Source of the DNA: an uncultured Amphritea sp.
Lineage (GTDB): Bacteria > Pseudomonadota > Gammaproteobacteria > Pseudomonadales > Balneatricaceae
DNA: 64,000 nucleotides
Direction: 5' to 3'
Assembly (NCBI RefSeq): GCF_937127095.1
Contig: NZ_CAKZLP010000050.1
Coordinates: forward strand, 62,001-126,000
The position numbers and the translations under genes were made by a program. The notes under the pieces are model-generated. The model was given only the letters and a program-made list of their open reading frames with translations. It did no database searches and was not told the origin of the DNA. This document shows positions 36,152-45,217 of the stretch, in pieces (position 1 is the first letter of the stretch; each line of letters opens with the position of its first letter).

Positions 36152-36577
36152 TTACTGGCTGATACAGCGGAAGGCTACATCTGTTCCGGCAGGCAGGCTA
36201 AAGCCGCTTTTGTCATCTCTGTAGCTGGCCACTTCAGGGCAGTTATCAGGGGCGATCTCAATAATCGGCAGGCTGAGTTCCCAGCCATTTTCTATGGGAG
36301 TGTCCTTGCGGGGGATCTTATAGCCAAAGATCGTGCTGAACTGTTTATCAACGGCTTCCCGGGTTTCTTTTTTCAGGAACAGGTGCCATTTGGTTGTCGA
36401 GCCAATATAGCGGGGTGGTGTTTTATAAGCAGACAGAATGCGAACAGAGATCTGACGAAAGTCGTTTATTGCCTGCCGGGTAATGGACAGACTCTCCTGA
36501 CTGCTTTCTGCTTGCACTAAGTTGCACTGACCGATCAGAACGGTAGCGAGAATAATAGATGATATTTTTAATAGCAT
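36152..36577 (-). CDS. Exported protein of unknown function, 141 aa
   Basis: The product has a clear signal peptide (MLLKISSIILATVLIGQCNL, cleavage near VQAES) and a mature part of about 118 residues with two cysteines (NCPEVASY, AFRCISQ) that could form a disulfide. No family is recognised. It faces convergently toward cytochrome b561 and stands alone. The signal peptide supports a real gene. Confidence 0.6.
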   Translation of the reverse strand: MLLKISSIILATVLIGQCNLVQAESSQESLSITRQAINDFRQISVRILSAYKTPPRYIGSTTKWHLFLKKETREAVDKQFSTIFGYKIPRKDTPIENGWELSLPIIEIAPDNCPEVASYRDDKSGFSLPAGTDVAFRCISQ

Positions 36578-36656
36578 AGATTAATACAGCAATCTGAAAC
36601 GTATAGATGGACGGGCCTGATGTTATGACTCTGCCAGCCCGTAAAAATTCCATTCG

Positions 36657-37268
36657 TTATAAAGCGTTATGCTCTTTTAGCAGCGATTCAATACGCACTG
36701 CCAGCGCGGTATAGCCCCTGTTATTGAAGTGCACCGGGTCAGACTTGTATTGCGCGTCACGCAGAAGTTCGGCAATAACCGCGGGTTCAAATACTAGCTG
36801 ATACTGTTCTGCGAGCTCCTGATACAGTGGGGCACTATTCGAGAACAGTGCTTTTTCCGGAACGCCGATGAAAACAATATCGATCTGGCGTTGTTGCGCC
36901 GCTTCAATCATTCGGGCCAGATTCTGTTTTAGCTGAGCTTTATTCCGGTTTTGCAGAATATCATTACCACCCTCCAGCAGAATCAGCAGAGCGGGCTGGT
37001 GCTGATCGAGCAGTGCAGGCAGACGCTGTAGCCCCTCAGCAGATAGCTCTCCTGAGACACCGGCATTGATTACCTTACGCCCGGTTAGTTGCTGTAACTG
37101 TGCAGGGTAATCGCCATTATCCCGACTGCCGACCCCCTGAGTAAGACTGTCGCCAAACGCCAGAATCACACCTTCCGGCGGGATATAGGTTAGCTCTTTC
37201 TGATCGCTGCAGCCGACCAGTGTCAGCAGCAGCGCCAGTAAAACGGTTTTAACGCTGATTCCATTCAA
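36657..37268 (-). CDS. GDSL-type lipoprotein esterase (TesA-like)
   Basis: Starting at TTG 37268, with GGAG seven bases before it, the product is 203 residues with a lipobox LTLVGC. It shows the SGNH blocks: FGDSLTQGVG (block I), INAGVSGELS, LLEGGNDIL (block III Gly/Asn) and the catalytic DPVHFNNRGY (Asp-x-x-His). It is an arylesterase/lysophospholipase-type enzyme. The start lies 20 bp inside the HisA-like gene. The longer frame back to 37343 would place a non-secretory leader ahead of the lipobox. Confidence 0.85.
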   Translation of the reverse strand: MNGISVKTVLLALLLTLVGCSDQKELTYIPPEGVILAFGDSLTQGVGSRDNGDYPAQLQQLTGRKVINAGVSGELSAEGLQRLPALLDQHQPALLILLEGGNDILQNRNKAQLKQNLARMIEAAQQRQIDIVFIGVPEKALFSNSAPLYQELAEQYQLVFEPAVIAELLRDAQYKSDPVHFNNRGYTALAVRIESLLKEHNAL

Positions 37269-38004
37269 TGCATTGCTCCAGAGTGACACCGTTGCCGCCG
37301 AAAATATCCAGCGCGCTGCCGATGGTGAGATCGACCTTGCCATTGGATAGCTGGTCGACCAGTTTCAGATCGTCGAGTGAGCGAGCGCCGCCGGCATAGG
37401 TCACCGGAATCGGGCAGGCCTCACCCAACAGTTTAACTAACTCTTCATCAATCCCCGATTGCAGCCCTTCAACATCCGCCGCATGGATCAGAAACTCGGC
37501 ACAGTGCTGGCTGAGTTCTGCCAGCGTCTCAGCATTCACCTGAGTTTCAGTCACCGTCTGCCAGCGGTCAGTGGCGATATTCCAGCCAGTGTCTGTGCGG
37601 CGGCAACTCAGATCAAGAATCAGCCGCTCTTTGCCGGTAATCGCTTTGATCTGCTCCAGCCGTTGCCAACTGAACTGACCCTTCTCAAACAGCCAGGAGG
37701 TCACAATCACATGGGAAGCACCCGCCGCAATAAACTCCGCCGCATTGCTGTTATTCACCCCGCCACCAAACTGCAGGCCGTCGGGCCAGGCGGCCAGTGC
37801 TTTCAGCGCCTGTTCTTTATTTCCAGGCCCCAGCGCGATCACATGACCACCGGTCAGATTGTGCTTGCGGTAGAGGCTGGCGTAATACTCCGCATCATAC
37901 TGACTGACAAAGTTGGTTGTGGCGCCCTGATCATTCAGGCTGCCACCCACAATCTGTTTTACCTGACCCTGGTGCAGGTCAATACAGGGGCGAAACTGGG
38001 TCAA
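37249..38004 (-). CDS. Eukaryote-type HisA (HIS6-like) isomerase
   Basis: TTG 38004 is preceded by CGGAG at the right distance and gives 251 residues beginning MTQFRPCIDLHQGQVKQIVGG. The protein closely follows the yeast/plant HIS6 type rather than ordinary bacterial HisA: TNFVSQ, GHVIALGPGN, VIVTSWLFEKGQF, LILDLSCR, FLIHAADVEGL, YAGGARSLDDLKLVD, LTIGSALDIFGG. The enzyme isomerises ProFAR to PRFAR in histidine synthesis. No other his genes are nearby and a GDSL lipoprotein gene is coupled to it, so its role here is open. A longer start at 38055 is possible. Confidence 0.88.
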   Translation of the reverse strand: MTQFRPCIDLHQGQVKQIVGGSLNDQGATTNFVSQYDAEYYASLYRKHNLTGGHVIALGPGNKEQALKALAAWPDGLQFGGGVNNSNAAEFIAAGASHVIVTSWLFEKGQFSWQRLEQIKAITGKERLILDLSCRRTDTGWNIATDRWQTVTETQVNAETLAELSQHCAEFLIHAADVEGLQSGIDEELVKLLGEACPIPVTYAGGARSLDDLKLVDQLSNGKVDLTIGSALDIFGGNGVTLEQCIEWNQR

Positions 38005-38552
38005 AGGGCATTCTCCGAAACACTGTGACAAAAACATTAGGGACGAGCGGCGCATTGTAGCAGATATCTGTTTTTACGGTATAACCGAGGTTGGGCTTGT
38101 AGCTGTTACGGGTCGACAGTGGCCCTCCATATACGCTATAACTATATCAATTATGCTGTCGGCAAGGGTGTCGATGGATTTCAACTGGCTGGCATGGGGA
38201 GGATAATGATGGTGAGTTCGCTGTTGCGCATGATTGCATTGCCCCTGAGGATAAGTCCGCTGGTTATTAACAACGATTCATCCGTCACTGTCATAAAGTC
38301 CGCTCCGCTATTGCTCTGTTGTAAGGCCATTACTGATGGACAGTAAATCCTTTGTACCTGCACTGATCTGGCAACTGTCTATTGGTCAGCACTGGTCCCG
38401 GTCGACCCGTGGTATCGCTATACCTCCTCCTGCTTTTTCTCAAAATTAAATCAGCTTAAGGGGCCGTCTGGTCCGTTTGTAACAACTGAATACTGATTTC
38501 AGAGCGCTGCGGTATGCCCTGTTGTATGCACTGCTCTGTCAGGAGAATAATA
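38005..38552. other. Divergent intergenic region upstream of hppD
   Basis: A sigma-70-like site (TCGACA 38113-38118, 18-bp spacer, TATAAC 38137-38142) points toward hppD. It is the only regulatory signal I can support. A 75-codon frame at 38119-38346 begins inside this promoter and resembles no family. Confidence 0.45.
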
Positions 38553-39629
38553 ATGACTGATCTTTTTGAAAATCCTGTTGGCCTGAAAGGCTTTGAATTT
38601 TGTGAGTTTTCCGGGCCCCAGCCCGATGCCATCGCCCGGGTGTTTGAGTTGCTTGGGTTTACCCTGGTGGCCCGGCACCGGTCAAAAGATGTAGAGCTGT
38701 ATCGTCAGGGAGGGATCAATTTTATCCTTAACCGCGAACCCAACAGTGAAGCGTTCTATTTTGGCCAGGAACATGGCAACTCGGCGGCAGGTATGGGGTT
38801 TCGGGTGGAAAATGCACATCATGCCTACCAGTATGTGCTGGACAAAGGTGCGCAACCGATTGAGATCCCCACCGGGCCGATGGAACTGCGCTTGCCTGCG
38901 ATTAAGGGGATCGGTGGTGCGCCGATCTATCTGATCGACCGCTATGAGGATGGCAGCTCAATCTATGATATCGATTTTAACTTTATCGACGGTGTGGATC
39001 GTTATCCTCGGGGATACGGTTTTTATGAGATCGACCATCTGACTCACAATGTTTATAAAGGCCGGATGAATCACTGGGCCAATTTTTATGAGACCCTGTT
39101 CAATTTTCGGGAGATTCGCTACTTCGATATTAAAGGCGAATATACCGGACTGACCTCGAAAGCGATGACCGCGCCGGATGGTAAGATTCGCATCCCGCTG
39201 AATGAAGAGTCATCTAAAGGCGGCGGGCAGATTGAAGAGTTTCTGATGGCGTTTAACGGCGAAGGCATTCAGCATATAGCGTTACGTACTGAGAACCTGC
39301 TTGATAGCGTTGATAAGTTACGTGCCGGTGGTCTTGAGCTGATGACAGCCCCGCCTGAAACTTACTACCAGATGCTGGAAGAGCGCCTTCCGGGACATGG
39401 TGAACCGGTGGATGAGCTCAAAGCGCGGGGTATTCTGCTGGATGGTAATACCGATGATGGGCCCCGTTTACTGCTGCAGATATTCTCCACCAATCTGCTG
39501 GGGCCGGTATTTTTTGAGTTTATTCAACGCAAAGAGGACGATGGTTTTGGTGAAGGTAACTTTAAAGCCCTGTTCGAATCGATCGAGCGTGATCAGTTGA
39601 ATCGGGGCGTTATCGCAAAGCCAGAATAA
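38553..39629 (+). CDS. hppD: 4-hydroxyphenylpyruvate dioxygenase
   Basis: From ATG 38553 (AGGAG upstream) the enzyme is 358 residues. It has the two VOC modules of bacterial HPPD. Metal-ligand regions are [14 protein letters not shown] (first His), IQHIALRT (second His) and [20 protein letters not shown] (Glu). It converts 4-hydroxyphenylpyruvate to homogentisate in tyrosine catabolism. It is monocistronic, bounded by a terminator. Confidence 0.95.
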   Translation: MTDLFENPVGLKGFEFCEFSGPQPDAIARVFELLGFTLVARHRSKDVELYRQGGINFILNREPNSEAFYFGQEHGNSAAGMGFRVENAHHAYQYVLDKGAQPIEIPTGPMELRLPAIKGIGGAPIYLIDRYEDGSSIYDIDFNFIDGVDRYPRGYGFYEIDHLTHNVYKGRMNHWANFYETLFNFREIRYFDIKGEYTGLTSKAMTAPDGKIRIPLNEESSKGGGQIEEFLMAFNGEGIQHIALRTENLLDSVDKLRAGGLELMTAPPETYYQMLEERLPGHGEPVDELKARGILLDGNTDDGPRLLLQIFSTNLLGPVFFEFIQRKEDDGFGEGNFKALFESIERDQLNRGVIAKPE

Positions 39630-39641
39630 TTTTCTGCTGTG

Positions 39642-39681
39642 AATAACAGAGTCTGCCCCGGTGCAGGCTCTGTTATTATTT
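39642..39681 (+). terminator. Intrinsic terminator after hppD
   Basis: AATAACAGAG pairs with CTCTGTTATT around a CTGC/GCAG inner stem, followed by ATTTAAT. It lies 12 bp after the stop. Confidence 0.75.
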
Positions 39682-39713
39682 AATCAGGCTCAATCATAAC
39701 AAAGGATCTCTAT

Positions 39714-40238
39714 ATGGCACTCTATGCGCTGGGAAGTAAAGCCCCGCTGATCGATGACAGTTGTTTCGTTGCAGACCAAGCGACACTGATCGGTGACGTG
39801 ATTTTGAAGGCGAACGCTTCTGTATGGCCACAAGCGGTTTTGCGGGGTGACAGCGAACCGATCACGATTGGTGCTGGCAGTAATGTTCAGGATGGCGCTG
39901 TCTTGCATACCGACCCGGGCTTTCCTCTGAATGTGGCTGAACATGTCACTATCGGCCATCAGGCGATGCTGCATGGTTGTACGGTCGGGGAGGGATCTCT
40001 TATCGGTATTCAGGCGGTTGTGCTTAATGGCGCAGTGATCGGTAAAAACTGCCTGGTGGGGGCGGGTGCGCTGGTCACTGAGGGGGCTATATTTCCGGAT
40101 AACTCGCTGATTCTCGGGGTGCCGGCTAAGGTGGTCAAAACACTGTCCGATGAAGCGTGCGCTGGTATTCGTGCCAATACACAAACCTATATCGACAAAG
40201 CGGCGCTGTATAAAACAGCACTGAAAAAGATCGGCTAA
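39714..40238 (+). CDS. Gamma carbonic anhydrase-like protein (YrdA family)
   Basis: The 174-residue protein is a left-handed beta-helix of hexapeptide repeats. Metal-binding histidines are at LHTDPG, IGHQAMLHGC and the family motif ENVTIGHQ-like EHVTIGHQ. It also has GVPAKVVKTL near the end. It is close to YrdA/PaaY-type proteins. Carbonic anhydrase activity is plausible but not assured. AAAGGA precedes the ATG. Confidence 0.88.
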   Translation: MALYALGSKAPLIDDSCFVADQATLIGDVILKANASVWPQAVLRGDSEPITIGAGSNVQDGAVLHTDPGFPLNVAEHVTIGHQAMLHGCTVGEGSLIGIQAVVLNGAVIGKNCLVGAGALVTEGAIFPDNSLILGVPAKVVKTLSDEACAGIRANTQTYIDKAALYKTALKKIG

Positions 40239-40485
40239 TCGTTGCTATAGCCGGATTTTTAGTTTCAGGAGTGCCGCTTTACTTACCACTTTGTTGCCGT
40301 TGAAGTGCGCATTTTGTTGAATCCTGGCGTGGACTGATCTGCTTTGAGAGGAATTTCTGTGCCACTTCAGGCATAATCGGACTGAACAACTCACTGCGGT
40401 GGTGGTCACAGCATCAGCCATGGGGGTAATGGATCAAATTTAGTAGTACTTATTAGTAGTACTTATTTAGGCAGAGTGGCAGCGT

Positions 40486-41832
40486 TTGAAAACCGGTAAT
40501 ATCACTTTACGACTGAAGTCGTTTTTTAGCACAGCCATCACCTTGCTGAGCCATCTGCCAACTCCGCACCGTGTTGTGCTGGGTTGCGCGTCACTTATTT
40601 TGCTTGTTTCGCTTACCGTCTCGGATAATAGTTCTGCTGTGGCGGTCGCACCAGGACAGTTCAGAAGTAATCTTGCTATCGATCTGCAGGAGAGTGATGC
40701 CCCCGATGCCGCTGAGGGGATAGCCAATAGTTCTGCACCGCTGAAAGACCCGGACCCTGAGATCAGTTATGTGGTGCAAAAAGGGGATACCCTGAGCACT
40801 ATTTTTGATTTTTTGCATATCTCACAGCCAACTCTGTATAAACTGATGGAAGCCGACCTTAACGTCCTGGCGCTGGACACTATTCAGCCGGGCCATCAGT
40901 TAGGGTTCAATTTTGATAGCGAGGGTGCACTCGCGCAGTTTATCTTTCGTTCCGGGCTGACCTACAAAGTGGTGTTTGATCGCGGCGAGAAGGGCGATTT
41001 TGAATATGAAGAGTTCATCGAGAAAGGCGGTTATCGGCGGGAGATCATCAGCGGCACTGTTGAGGGTGATCTGCCACGGTCGATGAAAAGGGCGGGGGCG
41101 CGCATCGCTGAAGCCTACCAGGTTACCAGTCTGCTGAAAGAGCGAATGAATTTCAGGAGTCATCTGCGCGCGGGCGACCGGTTTGAGCTGGCGGTGTCCC
41201 GCCAGTATGTCAATGATGAGTATACCGGCAACAGCATTATCGAGGGCTTTGTCTATGACGGGGTTATTCGCAAGCAGTCGGCTTTTCTGTTTGATGGCAG
41301 CTATTTTGATGCCGACGGCGAGAGCCTGGAAAAAGCGTTTCAGCGGATTCCTCTGCAACGAAAATATCGCATATCTTCCAGCTTTAACCCTAAGCGGAAG
41401 CACCCGGTTACCGGATTGATTCGCCCCCATAACGGTACTGACTTTTCTGTGCCTATTGGCACGCCGGTACTGGCTGCCGGTGACGGTGTGGTTTCCCGTG
41501 TTATTAAACATCGTTATGCCGGTCTGTATATTGAGATTCAGCATAACCAGAAATATAAAACCCGCTATCTACATCTGAGCAAAGCCTATGTTCGCAAAGG
41601 GCAGAAAGTCTCCCGTGGTCAGAAGATCGCTGCTTCCGGTAACTCCGGTCGGTCCACCGGTGCTCACCTCCACTACGAACTGCGCGTGCATGACCGTCCG
41701 GTGAATGCTATGACGGCGCCGATTCCGGTGGTCCAGACCATCGCCAGTAAAAAACGTAACCTATTTAAGCAGCAGGTTGCTGAACTGAAATCCCAGATGG
41801 CTGAACAACTGGCGCTGGCCAAAAAACAGTAG
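40486..41832 (+). CDS. M23 peptidoglycan DD-metallopeptidase (MepM-like)
   Basis: This 448-residue protein begins at TTG 40486. It has an N-terminal membrane anchor (about 27-45), a LysM-like/OapA region (YVVQKGDTLSTIFDFL) and a Csd3-type middle domain. The C-terminal M23 domain has zinc motifs HNGTDFSVP and HLHYELRVH. It cleaves peptide cross-links in the murein sacculus during growth. A 13-bp tandem repeat (TAGTAGTACTTAT twice, from 40441) precedes it, and a terminator follows. Confidence 0.9.
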   Translation: MKTGNITLRLKSFFSTAITLLSHLPTPHRVVLGCASLILLVSLTVSDNSSAVAVAPGQFRSNLAIDLQESDAPDAAEGIANSSAPLKDPDPEISYVVQKGDTLSTIFDFLHISQPTLYKLMEADLNVLALDTIQPGHQLGFNFDSEGALAQFIFRSGLTYKVVFDRGEKGDFEYEEFIEKGGYRREIISGTVEGDLPRSMKRAGARIAEAYQVTSLLKERMNFRSHLRAGDRFELAVSRQYVNDEYTGNSIIEGFVYDGVIRKQSAFLFDGSYFDADGESLEKAFQRIPLQRKYRISSSFNPKRKHPVTGLIRPHNGTDFSVPIGTPVLAAGDGVVSRVIKHRYAGLYIEIQHNQKYKTRYLHLSKAYVRKGQKVSRGQKIAASGNSGRSTGAHLHYELRVHDRPVNAMTAPIPVVQTIASKKRNLFKQQVAELKSQMAEQLALAKKQ

Positions 41833-41877
41833 TATCCCCCTGTTTATATAGAACCGTTTCTAGTGTAAAGCTCGATT

Positions 41878-41912
41878 AAAAAGCCCGGCGCAGACGCATC
41901 GGGCTTTTTGTT
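41878..41912 (+). terminator. Intrinsic terminator after the M23 peptidase gene
   Basis: AAAAAGCCCG and CGGGCTTTTT flank a 12-base loop, with GTT following. It insulates the downstream sigma-54 operon. Confidence 0.9.
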
Positions 41913-42068
41913 GCCCGCGGTGTAGCGGCTTGATAGCGCTCATCGTTACGCCGTATTGATCACTCTCCCCCGGTTTGCCCTCATTTATCGCGATACGTTC
42001 TGCTAGTTTTCTGAATATTCAGCGGCTTGTTGTGTTGCATGTTGCATTGTTTTAAGGGTGGAACAGAG

Positions 42069-42087
42069 TGTCGCACTGAGTGCGTCA
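42069..42087 (+). promoter_or_regulatory. Enhancer-type dyad upstream of the E1/E2 operon
   Basis: TGTCGCA-CTGAG-TGCGTCA is a 7-5-7 dyad. Its right edge is exactly 85 bp from the first G of the -24 GG. The same half-site and spacing recur at 50382-50401 and 60844-60862. Confidence 0.75.
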
Positions 42088-42170
42088 CCCTGGTTTAAAT
42101 AACCGTGCAAAGGTGAATCATAATATTAAATAAAACTAAAAATTTCATATAAATCAATTGTTTATGTTTA

Positions 42171-42186
42171 TGGCACAGGCCTTGCT
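42171..42186 (+). promoter_or_regulatory. Sigma-54 promoter of the E1/E2-GMC operon
   Basis: TGGCAC-AGGCC-TTGCT matches the -24/-12 consensus, with GG at 42172-42173, ten bases, then GC at 42184-42185. Transcription would start near 42196, giving a leader of about 40 bases before the ATG at 42235. Confidence 0.85.
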
Positions 42187-42234
42187 CTTTCAGTGATATA
42201 GAAAAATATAACAACTGATATTTTGGAGCATGAT

Positions 42235-43221
42235 ATGAAACCGAGCCAGGAACAACAGGTATGGATGTATAGGCACATGCTTGTGAGTCGTTTCTTTGAA
42301 GAGGCGATTGAAAAGATCTATATGGAAGGTAAAACCCCCGCTTTCAATATGGCCAATGGCCCTATCCCTGGAGAGATGCATCTTTCGAATGGCCAGGAAC
42401 CTTGCGCTGTTGGCGTTTGTGCCCATCTGACTGCGGAAGATGTAGTCACCTCTACTCACCGCCCCCATCACGTCGCTATCGCTAAAGGCGTTGATCTCAA
42501 AGCGATGGCCGCTGAAATTTTCGGTAAGAAAACCGGCCTCAGCGGTGGCCGTGGCGGGCATATGCATATTTTTGATCCTAAGGTGAATTTCTCCTGTTCA
42601 GGGATTATTGGGCAGAGTGTTGGCCCAGCGGTGGGTGCCGCGTTATCTCGGGTGATGCAGAAGAAAAGCGGGGTTGCTGTCGCCTATCTGGGTGAGGGGG
42701 CGGCGAATCAGGGCGCGTTCCATGAAGCGCTGAACATGGCGGGTGTCTGGCAGCTGCCGGTCATCTTCGTGATTGAGGATAACTCCTGGGGTATCTCCGT
42801 TTCCAAGCGTGCCAGTACTGCGATCGAGCGAAATTCTGATCGGGCGGTTTCTTATGGTATGCCGGGTGAGTTTATCGAAGGTAATGACCCGGTCGCTATC
42901 TTTGATGTGGTAGGTGAAGCGATTGCCCGTGCCCGCAATGGCGGTGGCCCTACGCTGATTGAAATTGAAACCTCACGCCTGGCGGGTCACTTTATGGGCG
43001 ATGGTGAAGCTTATCGTCCCGCAGGTGAAAAAGAGGCACTACAGAAGATCGATCCTATTCCTGTTATGAAGCAACGCTTGATGGCCGAGGGAATTCTGAC
43101 TGATGCCGCAGATGCTGCGTTTGTCGAAGAGGCGCATGCGCTGGTTGATGAAGCGATTCAGTTCGCCCGGGACAGTGAATACGCCGCGCCTGAAGAGGCG
43201 ATGGAAAAAGTATTTGTTTAA
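42235..43221 (+). CDS. TPP-dependent dehydrogenase E1 alpha (acetoin/2-oxoacid type)
   Basis: From ATG 42235 (GGAG seven bases upstream) the protein is 328 residues. It carries the E1-alpha motifs SNGQEPCAVGV, GRGGHMHIF, the TPP signature GEGAANQGAFHEALNMAG and EDNSWGISV. It closely resembles AcoA-type subunits of acetoin dehydrogenase. With the next gene it forms the alpha2-beta2 enzyme that decarboxylates or cleaves the substrate and transfers the acyl group to lipoamide. The actual substrate is not fixed by the sequence. It is the first gene of a seven-gene sigma-54 operon. Confidence 0.9.
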   Translation: MKPSQEQQVWMYRHMLVSRFFEEAIEKIYMEGKTPAFNMANGPIPGEMHLSNGQEPCAVGVCAHLTAEDVVTSTHRPHHVAIAKGVDLKAMAAEIFGKKTGLSGGRGGHMHIFDPKVNFSCSGIIGQSVGPAVGAALSRVMQKKSGVAVAYLGEGAANQGAFHEALNMAGVWQLPVIFVIEDNSWGISVSKRASTAIERNSDRAVSYGMPGEFIEGNDPVAIFDVVGEAIARARNGGGPTLIEIETSRLAGHFMGDGEAYRPAGEKEALQKIDPIPVMKQRLMAEGILTDAADAAFVEEAHALVDEAIQFARDSEYAAPEEAMEKVFV

Positions 43222-43262
43222 TCGGTAATGCGAAATCAGGTCAGGATCCAGGAGATATAAAA

Positions 43263-44285
43263 ATGACTCAAGTAAAAGAAAAAGAACGCAAGTTGACGAT
43301 CGCACGGGCGATGGCTGAAGCGATTGCTCAGGAGATGCGCACCGATGACAAAGTGTTTGTTATGGGTGAAGACATCGGTGAATTAGGTGGTGTATTCGGC
43401 AATACCCGGGGTTTGCATGAAGAGTTTGGTGGTGAGCGTGTTCGCGATACGCCGATCTCTGAAACCGCCTTTATCGGTGCCGCGGTTGGTGCAGCGTCCG
43501 ATGGGATGAAGCCGGTTGTCGAGTTAATGTTTGTCGACTTTTTCGGTGTTTGTTTCGATGCGATCTACAACATGATGGCGAAGAATACCTATTTTTCGGG
43601 TGGTAATGTCACCGTGCCAATGGTGTTGATGACCTCAACCGGTGGTGGTTATTCCGATGGTGGTCAGCACTCTCAGTGTGTGCATGCCACCTTTGCCCAT
43701 CTGCCCGGTATGAAAGTGGTTGCGCCATCCAATGCCTACGATGCCAAAGGGATGATGATTGCGGCGATTCGTGATCCTAACCCGGTGGTGTTTATGTTCC
43801 ATAAAGCCCTTCAGGGTATGGGCTGGCTGGGTACTGAGAAAGAGGCGATTGTGCATGTGCCTGAAGCCGCCTATGAGGTTGAGCTGGGTAAAGCAATTGT
43901 GACTCGTCCGGGTACCGATGTAACGATTGTGGGTATCACCTCCGGAGTGCACTTCGGGCTGAAAGCCGCGCGGATTTTAGGAGAGCAGGGCGTCAGTGCA
44001 GAGGTAGTTGATCTGCGATCACTGGCGCCGCTGGACCGTGACACCGTGATCGAGTCCGTTAAGAAGACCGGCCGTCTGATCGTTGTGGATGAGGATTATC
44101 ACAGCTACGGCATGACCGCAGAGATTATCGCCAGTGTGGTCGAAGCAGGCGTTCCTTTGAAAGCGGCGCCTCAGCGAGTGGCGTATCCGGATATTCCCAT
44201 TCCGTTCGCCCGTCCTATGGAACAGTGGGCCCTGCCAAGCCCGGAAAAAATTATCGCAGCTTTTAACAAAATGAAGGAAGACTAA
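43263..44285 (+). CDS. TPP-dependent dehydrogenase E1 beta
   Basis: The 340-residue subunit has motifs MGEDIGELGGVFGNTRGLHE, DTPISETAFIGAAVGAA, PVVELMFVDFFGV, and a C-terminal transketolase domain with VDLRSLAPLDRDTVIESV and VDEDYHSYGM. It is AcoB-like. It lies 41 bp after E1 alpha, and the lipoyl protein gene begins 3 bp after its stop. Confidence 0.92.
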   Translation: MTQVKEKERKLTIARAMAEAIAQEMRTDDKVFVMGEDIGELGGVFGNTRGLHEEFGGERVRDTPISETAFIGAAVGAASDGMKPVVELMFVDFFGVCFDAIYNMMAKNTYFSGGNVTVPMVLMTSTGGGYSDGGQHSQCVHATFAHLPGMKVVAPSNAYDAKGMMIAAIRDPNPVVFMFHKALQGMGWLGTEKEAIVHVPEAAYEVELGKAIVTRPGTDVTIVGITSGVHFGLKAARILGEQGVSAEVVDLRSLAPLDRDTVIESVKKTGRLIVVDEDYHSYGMTAEIIASVVEAGVPLKAAPQRVAYPDIPIPFARPMEQWALPSPEKIIAAFNKMKED

Positions 44286-44288
44286 GAG

Positions 44289-44522
44289 ATGACAACAGAT
44301 GTAATTGTACCCGTCGATATGTGGGAAGAAGATTCTGAGGGCGTTATCACATCCTGGCTGGCCAGTGATGGTGGTGAGGTTGCCGAGGGCGATGTGATCG
44401 CAGAACTAATGGTCGAAAAAATTCAGTATGAACTTGAAGCAACCGCTTCCGGGGTCTTAAAAATCATCAATGATGTGGATGAGATCGTCGAAAAAGGCCA
44501 GAAAGTCGCCACCATTGGCTAG
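44289..44522 (+). CDS. Stand-alone lipoyl-domain protein
   Basis: This 77-residue protein is a complete lipoyl domain and nothing else. Lys44 in MVEKIQYE is the expected lipoylation site, with flanking GEVAEGDVIAEL and a second half EKGQKVATIG. In most 2-oxoacid dehydrogenases this domain is fused to the E2 catalytic part. Here it is separate and sits between E1 beta and the E2 catalytic gene. It would act as a mobile acyl carrier. Confidence 0.88.
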   Translation: MTTDVIVPVDMWEEDSEGVITSWLASDGGEVAEGDVIAELMVEKIQYELEATASGVLKIINDVDEIVEKGQKVATIG

Positions 44523-44539
44523 TTGATCGGGAGATACAG

Positions 44540-45217
44540 ATGACAGCCTCAGACATAATCAGGGTAACGCCTCTCAAAGGCTTGAGAGGCATGATTGCCA
44601 ACAATATGAAACGCAGCCTTGATGAGGCTGCTCAACTGACACACCACGCGGTCTGTTGCGTCGATAACATGTGGCGCCGCAAAGAGAAAATGGCCGAACA
44701 GGGTATCAACATCTCGGTTGAAGATCTGTTGGCTGATTACGTTGTTAACGTCCTGGGTAAACATCCGGTGCTGAATGGACGTATTGAGAACAACGAGATC
44801 TCTATCTACCGCACTATTGATCTGTGCTATGCCATCGGGTTACCCGGTGGCAAGTTGATGGCGCCAGCACTGTTTGCAGCTGACCAGAAAGATATTCAGG
44901 AACGCGCTGCCGCCCGTCGTGAGCTGCTTAATCGGGCTAAAGATGGGCAGTTAACCATCCCGGAGATGAAGGGCGGTACCTTTACGCTGACCAATATCGG
45001 TCGCAGCCGGGTGCGGTTTTTTACGCCCATTATCAACCTCCCACAACTGGCTATTTTAGGTATCGGTGAAACCTACACTGAGGTGGCTGTCGAGGATGGT
45101 CAGTTCGTGACTAAGCGGATGATGGGCTTGTCCCTGACATTTGATCATCGCGGTGTCGATGGTGGTCCGGCGGCTGATTTTCTCACTGACCTCTGTCGGG
45201 AGATTGAAAGTGAATAG
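44540..45217 (+). CDS. 2-oxoacid dehydrogenase E2 catalytic domain, without lipoyl or E3-binding domain
   Basis: The 225-residue protein starts directly with the catalytic acyltransferase core (TPLKGLRGMIANNMKRSL). It ends with the active-site FDHRGVDGGPAADF (His-x3-Asp-Gly). No lipoyl domain and no peripheral subunit-binding domain precede it, so the E2 is split and its docking mode is unclear. It transfers the acyl group from lipoamide to CoA. The next gene overlaps its end by 8 bp. Confidence 0.88.
   Translation: MTASDIIRVTPLKGLRGMIANNMKRSLDEAAQLTHHAVCCVDNMWRRKEKMAEQGINISVEDLLADYVVNVLGKHPVLNGRIENNEISIYRTIDLCYAIGLPGGKLMAPALFAADQKDIQERAAARRELLNRAKDGQLTIPEMKGGTFTLTNIGRSRVRFFTPIINLPQLAILGIGETYTEVAVEDGQFVTKRMMGLSLTFDHRGVDGGPAADFLTDLCREIESE

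Noticed and set aside
38119..38346. 75-codon frame upstream of hppD
   Set aside because: Its GTG start falls in the spacer of a likely promoter and the product resembles no known protein.
40441..40466. Tandem 13-bp repeat TAGTAGTACTTAT (two copies)
   Set aside because: Too short and only two units. It may be replication slippage and carries no clear signal.
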